From positions 157,627,152-157,691,151 of the forward strand of contig CP136066.1 of the NCBI GenBank assembly GCA_032622095.1: a DNA stretch of 64,000 nucleotides. The letters are read 5' to 3'. The translations under genes and the position numbers were made by a program. Every line of letters starts with the position of its first letter. Position 1 is the stretch's first letter. Below the pieces are notes generated by a model. The model made no database searches, was not told where the DNA came from, and saw only the letters and a list, made by a program, of their open reading frames with translations. Of the stretch, positions 58,201 through 64,000 are shown piece after piece. Source of the DNA: Siphonodentalium dalli (taxonomy: Eukaryota; Mollusca; Scaphopoda; Gadilida; Siphonodentaliidae).

Positions 58201-61053
58201 TGTCATGGCTGTTGAAATTGGAATCTAGATGGGAACGAGTCATTTTGGGGTCATTCGGACAAACAACATGGCCGCCAGCGGCCATCTTGGATTTCATAAT
58301 TCAATCCATTAGCACGGGCTACAGGTCGTACTGTTTATCTGATCATCATGAAATTTGTCATGGATGTTAATATTGATACGTAGATGGGAACGAGTCATTT
58401 TGGGGTCATTCGGCCAAAAAATATGGCCGCCAGCAGCCATCTTAGATTTTACTCTTTGTATGACTAAATCCTTTAGCACGGGCTACAGGTCGTACCTTTA
58501 GTCTGATCATCATAAAATTTGTCATGGCAGTTGAAATTGACATGTAGATGGGAACGAGTCATTTTGAGGTTATTCGGCATTAAAACATGGCTGCCAGCAG
58601 CCATTTTGGATTCTATTCTTTGCATGACTAAAGCTATCAAATTTTTTGGAATTGTTGGAAAACATAACCGCCAGCAACCATCTTAGATTTTACTTTTATA
58701 TACATGTATATACATTGTATATATCTCTTCATGTTGATAAACTAGTATTAGACATTCAACTTTCCACATTCCTAATCACTCCATCGACAGTAACACATTA
58801 AATTATTCCCTTTCCAAGTTGAGCTACAGTGTCATTGACACTTTCATTTTTGTTTATATTGTTGTTTTACCTACCAGAACTTTTTATATTATATTAGAGT
58901 AAGTATATGAGTTAATTAGCTTGTGTTGTTCTTTGAATATGTTTAAATCAAAGTGCCTCCAAAAAATATGGGTTGAAAAAATGTGGCTCAAGTATATGAA
59001 AAGTGGCTCAAAAAAATTCACATGTGGCTAAGGCGGTGGCTCAAGCAAATTTTGGGCCAGTGTGAACACTGCTGATATACTAATACCAGAAACAGCGGGT
59101 TTCATCCACTGAGGTTTCCCCCAGTGGATATAGGGGTCCCATTCCACCAAACCTAGCATAAACCGTGGCGTAATTGCCTAAATGCAGTGCAGTCCGGTGT
59201 TGTTCCGATTTCCTTGTACTGAAGACAAATTTTTGGGAAGATTTATTAGAGAAGGCAAATTATGAGAGAATTGGATATGTGAGTTGTAAACATACTGTTA
59301 ATATCTTTACATGTTAACCCTTTCATGACGGGAACAGAGCTGGTGCAGTAAGATCCTGTGCCAGTTTATTCACTTATGTATGCGAGTCTCCCATAGGGAG
59401 AATGCACTGGCTTACAAAGTCTAGATAAATATTGTTAGGGCAGTGTATTCTCATAAATATGCAAGGCTCCTTATGGGAGACTCGCATATATAAGAGAATG
59501 CTTTGGCACAGGGTTTTCGCAAAATTTCAGGAAGCTCCAGTCATGGAAGGGTTAATACAGTGTCTAATCAGATCCTTTTTGAGGATTTCCTGAACCTGTG
59601 AAATAATGAAATAAGCATTCTGCTGGAGGTAGTGTGCATATCTCTGTTTTTAACCCAAACATAGGCCAAAATGCTTTATCAGGTTCTGCATTGGCCCAAA
59701 ATTAATATTTGCCAATTGTTTTGTCAAATGAAAAGCGGGCTAGCATCACCAAATTCACCCTCTGGGGGACCTCATTCTGCTTAGGCCTCATCTTCTGGGA
59801 AGTATCTATAGTCTCAAATTAACATTGTTTTTAGTTACTTTTTCCCTACTGTTTGGTTTCTATATCCCCTAATTTGCAGAAGATAAATAGCATAATCGAG
59901 GTGACTACTGGGTGAACATCTACTTCAACTGGGGAACTTCAATCTGATCGCAGGTCTCCCATAGCAGTTGAGACCTAAGCAGGATGAGGTTCCAAGAGGG
60001 TGAATTTGGTGATGCTAGCCTGCCGTGTGGGATAACGTAACTAAATTCACCCTCTGGGGACCTCATTCTGCAAATGGCAGACACTATATCCAGACTTGCA
60101 TTTGGCAGTGTTAGATCATGCCACAAATCTCTACTCTGGCTAATGCCCGCAGAGATCATACAAAACCTTGGAGATTTTTGATGTTTTTGACAGGGAACCT
60201 TATAAAGTCCAAAAATTTACACTGGCAATATATTTCTTAGTTATTATCTGTCCTCAATACTGTACTTCAATGGAGGTGAATTTTCCAACCCAAACTTGCA
60301 TTATTTTACGTGACTTTAACATTGAATTTAATTACCCAGGAGAAATGCCATAATTGTAAGTGACGGGATGCAAAATCGCTCACAAATTCACTTAAATCGT
60401 GAGTATGCAAGGGTCCCTATTGGAGACTCACATATATAAGAGAATGCATTAGTACAGAATTTTCACAAAATTTCAGGAAGCTCCAGTTATGGAAGGGTTA
60501 AATATGCTGGTAAAAATCTACACTGAGAAATTTTTGTACCATCACCAACAACGGCAGACGAAACTATAGAATGGGAAGTTTATATTTATGCCTGACTTCA
60601 CTATATTCATAAAACATATTTTTACCATCAGTTATTCCTGATTTACCTCCAACGGCTCAGTCTTCACGATTTGTAAATGGCAATAAGAAACTAAGAAATA
60701 TATTCCCCGCACTATTTTTTTACTTTATAAGGTTCCCTGTCAAAAAGTTCCAAGGTTTTTTATTTGTACTGGCGGAATATGATCTCTACAGGCGTTAGCC
60801 ACAGTAGAGATTCATGGCATGATCTAGTGGCAGTGTGAACCCTGTCCCTGATACTTCACTCTTGTTTATGATTATTCTCAATCTTTTTTTTATTACAGAT
60901 TATATTATGGCTGATGCAGCGAAAATTCTACGTCTTCTTTATATTAAAGACTTGAGAATTATGCAGACTAATATAAACCATGCCATTGTGGCCGTACAGG
61001 CACTAATTGCAAATCCAAAGACTGATTCTCGACTTGGAAAAGTCGGAAGATAG
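37197..61053 (+). CDS. RTRAF: RTRAF (C14orf166/hCLE), eight exons, 247 aa
   Basis: Join 37197-37257, 41044-41168, 43018-43117, 47407-47499, 49180-49268, 54172-54243, 55767-55815, 60899-61053. In vertebrates RTRAF belongs to the RTCB-DDX1-FAM98-Ashwin tRNA-ligase complex, binds RNA polymerase II and shuttles in RNA granules. The joined protein follows the RLL family along its whole length: MFKRKL start, LEDQKIRHYKIE (about residues 32-43), VRLEYGDN (about 88-95), NDPDFKAG (about 128-135), AIVAVQALI and the RLGKVGR C-terminus. All junctions have GT/AG and agreeing phases. No frame damage seen, so it is probably functional. An ATG directly 5' (37194) would add one Met; 37197 has A at -3 and matches the human MF start. 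Confidence 0.95.
39375..39539. mobile_element. MITE A in intron 1
   Basis: TA on both sides (39373-39374 and 39540-39541). The centre is deleted: the left arm stops early and the right arm is longer. Confidence 0.75.
40099..41020 (-). repeat. Repeat D fragment abutting exon 2
   Basis: Diverged, several units (atggctgccagcagccatct, ctttgcatgactaaatc). It starts at the aactcaactt end and is cut off about 20 nt before the exon 2 acceptor; the polypyrimidine tract follows directly. Confidence 0.65.
41044..41168 (+). CDS. RTRAF: RTRAF exon 2
   Basis: Acceptor tttatttacag; donor GAG|gtaaat. 42 codons including the one split with exon 1 (DEKEFRNLILW ... ATYSE). Includes the highly conserved LEDQKIRHYKIE. 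Ends in phase 0. Confidence 0.97.
41169..43017 (+). other. RTRAF intron 2: MITEs
   Basis: 41340-41810 contains a pair of related blocks (ccgatcagagcgtcc twice near 41341 and 41388) and a later inverse-like block. MITE C at 41984-42438 with both palindromic ends. MITE B at 42715-42968 with two hairpin modules and TTAA on the right. No coding exon seen. Confidence 0.65.
43018..43117 (+). CDS. RTRAF: RTRAF exon 3
   Basis: Acceptor tgctgtttgcag; donor AATG|gtgagt (strong). 33 codons plus one nt (YLRELNCPHSPT ... VRLEYGDN). WLLGYAVRLEYGDN matches the human WLLGLAVRLEYGDN. Phase 1. Confidence 0.97.
43136..43314. mobile_element. MITE A beside the exon 3 donor
   Basis: TA flanks at 43134-43135 and 43315-43316. 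Arms of about 80 bp. Starts 18 nt downstream of the exon 3 end, so the hairpin would form next to the 5' splice site in the pre-mRNA. Confidence 0.8.
46451..46935. mobile_element. hAT-type MITE, 485 bp, perfect 8-bp duplication
   Basis: Perfect flanking duplication caacataa at 46443-46450 and 46936-46943. Ends TAGTTTTGGGC and inverse of TAGTGCTGGGCGG, with ggtataccg-type subterminal repeats at both ends. Non-coding. Confidence 0.8.
47407..47499 (+). CDS. RTRAF: RTRAF exon 4
   Basis: Acceptor tttgcag; donor GATT|gtaagt (strong). 31 codons including the split Val (VEKYKGVVANDAA ... NPLDALD), plus one nt. This linker is the least conserved part compared with human, as expected. Phase 1. Confidence 0.93.
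47500..49179 (+). other. RTRAF intron 4: MITEs and decoy acceptors
   Basis: MITE A at 47795-48007 with TA on both sides. MITE C mini-copy at 48424-48574 with a perfect 8-bp duplication. A 94-bp tandem array of exon 5 acceptors runs from about 48648 to the true exon. No extra coding exon. Confidence 0.8.
48424..48574. mobile_element. MITE C, 151-bp mini-copy, perfect target duplication
   Basis: Ends caagccttcaaatagtgtg and inverse. Duplication tttgtact at 48416-48423 and 48575-48582. Only the outer palindrome remains. The uninterrupted target (tttgtactggcggaatatg) is present in a related repeat near 60760. Confidence 0.85.
48648..49203 (+). repeat. Six-copy 94-bp tandem array of the exon 5 acceptor
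   Basis: Acceptor plus exon start (tatttgtag|ttaacga) recurs with first exon-like bases at 48710, 48804, 48898, 48992, 49086 and 49180, exactly 94 bp apart. Each unit holds ~58 bp of intron (gaaccaattatatatctgca...) plus the first ~35 nt of exon 5, breaking in gagttacatcgc. Only the last copy continues into the full exon and a donor. Copies 1 and 4 have a TGA (gcttga) where the others read gctgga. Copies 2 and 4 share gattctg, 3 and 5 gatcctg, hinting at duplication by pairs. Confidence 0.95.
49180..49268 (+). CDS. RTRAF: RTRAF exon 5
   Basis: Sixth and only complete copy of the 94-bp unit. Acceptor tatttgtag; donor AAG|gttggt. 30 codons including the split Phe (FNDPDFKAGVTSLA ... HLEQLK), matching human NNPDFKAGVMALANLLQI. 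Ends in phase 0. Confidence 0.95.
49283..49645 (-). repeat. tRNA-derived SINE at the start of intron 5
   Basis: On the minus strand the head reads tccagtggttagcatgtcgg, a good pol III A-box context, followed by a weak B-box-like gtgagattcac. The body contains gggtacctgactgggagcag. The 3' end is an (ATT)n tail, seen on + as (aat)n at 49285-49311. It begins about 15 nt after the exon 5 donor. Confidence 0.6.
49701..50337. mobile_element. hAT-type element with BED-finger relic, 637 bp
   Basis: Ends TAGGGCTGCAACAATTCACC and inverse of TAGGGCTGCAATGATACG. Flanks ctgtgggt (49693-49700) and ttgggggt (50338-50345) agree at 6 of 8. On the + strand at about 50145-50250 two frames carry VWKQFAF and then KDGVWKTDNTKTICKICQLG: the W, F and CxxC pattern of a BED zinc finger from a hAT transposase. 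The rest of the transposase is missing. Confidence 0.7.
50680..50908. mobile_element. MITE B with two hairpin modules
   Basis: TTAA at 50680-50683 and 50905-50908. Hairpin modules at 50697-50773 and 50798-50875. Confidence 0.75.
50909..51393. repeat. Intronic stretch with MITE J fragment
   Basis: 51165-51370 matches the inside of the 13268-13733 MITE (agggagccccacacatatat), but the hairpin module has been deleted to a stub (gcattctcctaac). 50909-51164 shows nothing. Confidence 0.6.
51394..53928. mobile_element. TTAA-flanked element hosting a Helitron-like copy
   Basis: TTAA at 51394-51397 and 53925-53928. Short inverted ends ccctttgg. Apart from the 2.2-kb Helitron-like insertion at 51465-53709, only about 285 bp belong to it. 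The inverted ends are short, so this is tentative. Confidence 0.4.
51465..53709 (-). mobile_element. Helitron-like element, copy 2 (inverted)
   Basis: On the minus strand it starts A|TCTATATTTGCG with a (gtct)n run and ends accctgCTAG|T, the same ends as 8117-13014. It has several sub-repeats (gtggaaatcggcgctaaa), no hAT insertion, and lacks the 11110-12121 segment. It thus gives the uninterrupted structure of the family, about 2.25 kb. Confidence 0.6.
53925..54038. mobile_element. MITE B mini-copy without hairpin module
   Basis: 114 bp including flanks; TTAA at 53925-53928 and 54035-54038. Only the outer arms (gaaattttgcgaaaaccctg and inverse) remain. It shares its left TTAA with the preceding element. 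Confidence 0.7.
54172..54243 (+). CDS. RTRAF: RTRAF exon 6
   Basis: Acceptor ttcatctttcag; donor AAG|gtaaat. 24 codons, phase 0-0 (AICLLIKDKLSKE ... SQTGK), aligned with human AIRILVQERLTQD. Confidence 0.95.
54244..55766 (+). other. RTRAF intron 6: repeat D, palindromes
   Basis: Repeat D (minus) at 54610-55334, with aactcaactt-type start and gtgtcattgacactttcat end. A palindrome at about 55390-55528 (ttaactgttctcagtgac and inverse, inner gattattttca). A C/G-run end of an E/F-type repeat (acccccgc ... gcgggggt) at 55552-55585, and a 23-bp right end of MITE A at 55593-55615. No coding exon seen. Confidence 0.6.
55767..55815 (+). CDS. RTRAF: RTRAF exon 7
   Basis: Acceptor ctttttttgcag; donor GGAG|gtgagt (strong). 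16 codons plus one nt (KEFIPLEKTDLGFEVG), aligned with human ALDKHILGFDTG. Phase 1. Confidence 0.93.
56870..57089. mobile_element. MITE B, decayed
   Basis: Right TTAA at 57086-57089; the left end is decayed (caatcctgccattgactgaa). Two damaged hairpin modules. Confidence 0.6.
57585..58847 (-). repeat. Repeat D, full-ended copy
   Basis: Minus-strand copy with both ends (tagctcaactt at 57585; gtgtcattgacactttcat at the other). About eight units of ~160 bp with the atggccgccagcggccat motif. Shorter than the 19411-21863 copy and without its recent duplications. Confidence 0.75.
59314..59555. mobile_element. MITE B in intron 7
   Basis: TTAA at 59314-59317 and 59552-59555. The first module has lost its right arm; the second (59438-59510) is near complete. 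Confidence 0.7.
60899..61053 (+). CDS. RTRAF: RTRAF exon 8, C-terminus and stop
   Basis: Acceptor ctttttttattacag. 51 residues including the split Asp, then TAG at 61051-61053 (ADAAKILRLLYI ... RLGKVGR). The last 20 residues are nearly identical to vertebrate RTRAF (AIVAVQA, DPKTDHRLGKVGR in human). Confidence 0.97.
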
Positions 61054-61741
61054 TGCGTGAATTCTTTAGGATCATATCAAACTTCTTCTGTCAGACAGTG
61101 TCCTGGAAAGAAACCTCATCTACAGTAATGGGTTTTGATAGCCCTGGTCACAAGTAATTGAGTGCGGTGAACATCCGGGAAAGGTCTCCGATGTGATGCT
61201 CAGCAGGATGGATTGTGTGATGGTTTTGACATGGATTATTATTTCCCCTTGCCTTTGGAATATCGGAATGGAGTTGTCAACATTGTCAACATATACCTGG
61301 AGTTTTAATTTTTCGCACCCATAAATGCAAAATCCGATTTCAAATGCCATAAACACTCATAAATAGTTATCCCTTAGGAAATGTTAAGATAATAAATTCA
61401 ACAAACGACCATAGGTTATTTGTTGAACTTATTATCTGAACATTTCACACCAAGGAATGTAAATCATTCAGCTCTTACATTATCTGTTTTTCTCTCTGTC
61501 ATCACAGTATAGAAAGGATTAATGCAGTTCATCAATGAAAGAATCGAAAACTTTGGTTGAGACGCTGATAAATAAAAACATTTAACATTTAATCCCATTT
61601 TTTTAACATACATTTCGTAGGGTTGCTGCTTTTTGCAACCCTTTCATAACACAACCAAAGCTCTGATCAATTTCTATTGATAACACTTGACTGAATATCT
61701 GGTCTAATCGAAAAACAATAAAAAGAATGGCCTTGAAATAT
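61054..61741 (+). other. RTRAF 3' region with candidate poly(A) signals
   Basis: AATAAA at 61391-61396, 61571-61576 and 61717-61722. The first sits inside an imperfect inverted repeat (about 61371-61457, ataataaattcaacaaa and inverse). A small gggttgc...gcaaccc hairpin lies at 61620-61641. Which signal is used cannot be told from sequence. Confidence 0.45.
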
Positions 61742-63173
61742 GTCCCATTTTATTTTGATTTATTTCCAAATTTGGCAGTGTAGAAAAAATGCATACTGGG
61801 AAGGATATAAGATTACCGTGAAGTGGAATTTCCACAAAAGCACATTTAAGTTATTACACAGTGCTCCATATATCATAAAAACTGATGTATTATGGTATGA
61901 ACAAAATTGTAAAAATTCAAATAAAAAGTGCTAAATTGTTTTGACAAATATTGTTTTAGTTGTATTTGATATTGACCAATAGTCTGTGCTGTTTTGATGT
62001 TTGTGATAAAATTTTGCCTTACTGGACATCTTGGGTTATATGACAAACTTTCTTATGTCATTCCTAAAGCTGGAGTCTTTGGTCCGATTGTTAAAGATGC
62101 TCTATATCTTCCTGCCAGCACTTCCAACAACAACAAGATTTCTATGGAATTCTTTCGGACTGTGGTTGTGAGTATGGTTGAAGATGGTCTTACCACTTCC
62201 CTGAACTTTTTGTTTAGATTGGGGATGTAAAATAATAATTGTGAGTCAACTGGAGCTTCTGTCACTAGGAAATGATTTTTTTCATGAAGTTATTATCTTT
62301 GAATCGGGGACAGTTCATGTGGTATTTATATAATATTGCAACATTTTGATTGAAAATTTATCTTTTTAAACACTTTTATGAGAAATATTTGTAACATAAG
62401 ATATTTCTCATGTGTTTGTTTGGGAACAGCATTGCTGAGGTGCCTTCAAAATAGGTTTCCTAGAAATTGTTTTGTTGTTGTAGAAAGTGGTGACAGGAAG
62501 AGATATACCATCTTTAAAAGATATATTTTCAATGGAGAAATATACATGTACATACATGATAGCTATAATGTTCTAAAATAGCAATTTGTTTTATCTCAAT
62601 TTGTAGAAAAAATTATTTTCTAGCGACAAAATCTCCTGCTGAGGTAAAATTTCACTGAGGTAAAATGTGCGGTAGTGTAGAAATGACTGAGATTCTGGTG
62701 TCGATTAGTCGAACCCCAAAAGTCGAGTCAATATCGACTAGTCGGTACCTGCATCAAAAAATTATATACATGTAGCTATACCCATATCCTTATTTCCCTC
62801 AACACAACAGGTACAAAAATAATTGTAGAGTATCAGCTATTTCGCATTCTACTAAACCAGAAGTATTTAATCACGTTATTTTGATAAATCAGGGTTCTTC
62901 AACCAATAGTCCAGTGCATTTATGGTTTCACCTCAAAATAATTGCAACACAAAGTTTCTCAGTGGGAATAAGTACTTTAACCCATCACAAACAACATACT
63001 AAAAATCAAAAAGAATCAAGAAAGGCGAAATTGATGAATTTTGTGAAATAATTTTGTCAAAATTTGGTAAAATACTTCATTTCACAAGGCCTTCCATTTA
63101 TATATCCATGTTGTAGAGTACACAACCCTGATTACAGAACAGAAAACCTTTCCCAGATACGTTGAGTATTTTT
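61742..63173. other. Downstream stretch, nothing firmly recognised
   Basis: AT-rich. An open frame at 61994-62230 (+, 78 codons; KAGVFGPIVKDALYLPAST) overlaps one of 70 codons on the minus strand (NSIEILLLLEVLAGRYRASL). The block is less AT-rich than its surroundings and could be a coding or transposon relic, but I know no family. A gtcgattagtcgaacccc motif near 62700 resembles a hAT subterminal repeat, without a partner. Confidence 0.25.
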
Positions 63174-64000
63174 AGTCGAGTTTTTCAAAAACTCGACTTA
63201 TGGTTTGACGAGGGACGGTTGGCGGGCGGGCGGGCGGACCTAAAGAATGCCTTATAACTTTGACATTTGTGAAAGGATTAAAAAAATTTTGGTATGGCAG
63301 TTGCTCCCAATGACTATTTACTGCCTGTAGGAAATGGGTCCCGTCCCGTTCGAAAACCAGGTTTGTCCGAATTTATTTCTTAGTTTGTCTATTTTTAGCA
63401 ATTTTATCACCGTTAGCACGATAACTCGATGAAATATAAACCGATTTCAACAATATTTTGTATATGAGTCTCCTGCAAAAATATCTCGGACGAGTTCGAA
63501 AACCAGGTTTCACGAATTTTTTTCCGCGGAATTATGGGTCTTAGTTTGTCTATTTTTAGCAATTTTAGCACGATAACTCAATGAGATATTAACCGATTTC
63601 AACAATATTTGGTATATGAGTCTCCTGCAATAATATCTCGGACGAGTTCGAAAACCATGTTTGTCCGATTTTTTTTTCGTGCAGTTATGGGTCTTAGTTT
63701 GTTTATTTTTAGCAATTTTATCACCGTTAGCGCGATAACTCGATGAAATATTAACCGATTTCAACAATATTTGGTATATGAGTCTCCTGCAACAATATCT
63801 CGGACGAGTTCGAAAACCAGGTTTGTCCGAATATTTTTTCGCAGAGTTATGGGTCTTAGTTTGTCTATTTTTAGCAATGTTATCACCATTAGCGCGATAA
63901 CTCAAGGAAATATTAACCGATTTCAACAATATTTGGTATATGAGTCTCCTGCAACAATATCTCGGACGAGTTCGAAAACCAGGTTTGTCCGAATTTCTTT
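63174..64000 (+). repeat. Dispersed repeat with ~162-bp array, running off the end
   Basis: Starts with a perfect 25-bp palindrome (agtcgagtttttc... at 63174-63198), then (ggcg)n, then units with atatctcggacgagttcgaa at about 63481, 63633, 63795 and 63957 (spacing 152, 162, 162). The long minus-strand open frame across the units (63510-63929) is a by-product of the repeats. Confidence 0.75.

Larger units (their letters stand above)
55816..60898 (+). other. RTRAF intron 7: repeats
   Basis: Inverted pair of repeat Q at about 56690-56870 and 60505-60690, each next to a MITE B (56870-57089; 60390-60501, left end lost). Repeat D (minus) at 57585-58847. MITE B at 59314-59555. MITE C (minus, one end lost) at 59737-60103. 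Repeat R pieces at about 60110-60240 and 60700-60835, related to 48300-48640. 57090-57584 and 58850-59310 hold nothing recognised. The 79-codon frame at 56100-56339 is not recognised. Confidence 0.6.

Noticed and set aside
63510-63929. 139-codon minus-strand frame
   Set aside because: Repeats the same ~54-residue block at the DNA period of the array; no start context or family.

Overview
This is animal nuclear DNA: AT-rich, intron-bearing and crowded with non-autonomous transposons. The repeat style suggests a lophotrochozoan, most likely a bivalve mollusc: palindromic MITEs, Helitron-like elements with CTAG ends, short sub-repeat arrays, GGAC/GACG runs and many tacatgta-type words. The species cannot be named from sequence alone. 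No bacterial operon, CRISPR array, rRNA gene or intact tRNA gene was seen.

The one clear host gene is RTRAF (C14orf166/hCLE), on the + strand from 37197 to 61053. Eight exons (37197-37257, 41044-41168, 43018-43117, 47407-47499, 49180-49268, 54172-54243, 55767-55815, 60899-61053) join in frame to 248 codons including the stop, giving 247 aa against about 244 in human. Every junction has GT/AG and matching phase. Only 744 nt of about 24 kb is coding; the introns are mostly transposon remnants. A second gene is suggested by a 37-codon, phase 0-0 exon on the minus strand at 2109-2219, which I could not identify.

The 37 kb upstream of RTRAF is repeat territory. 1-7.9 kb holds MITEs, a LINE 3' relic and the orphan exon. 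8.1-13.0 kb is a Helitron-like element broken by a hAT-type insertion with a perfect 8-bp duplication. 13-18 kb holds hairpin MITEs and a second Helitron-like element. 18.6-22.3 kb is a Harbinger-like element carrying a ~163-bp satellite-like array with higher-order structure. 22-28 kb is mixed dispersed repeats plus a 1.1-kb TTAA-flanked element. 28.8-31.25 kb is a hAT-like element containing a dispersed repeat that in turn contains a truncated LINE. 33.5-36.4 kb is a dead jockey-like LINE on the minus strand.

The observations most worth checking are three. First, a six-copy, exactly 94-bp tandem array in RTRAF multiplies the exon 5 splice acceptor with the first ~35 nt of the exon, leaving five decoys before the real exon. 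Second, one hairpin module recurs inside MITEs that have different terminal sequences. Third, several nested insertions can be verified inside the window because both filled and empty sites are present.
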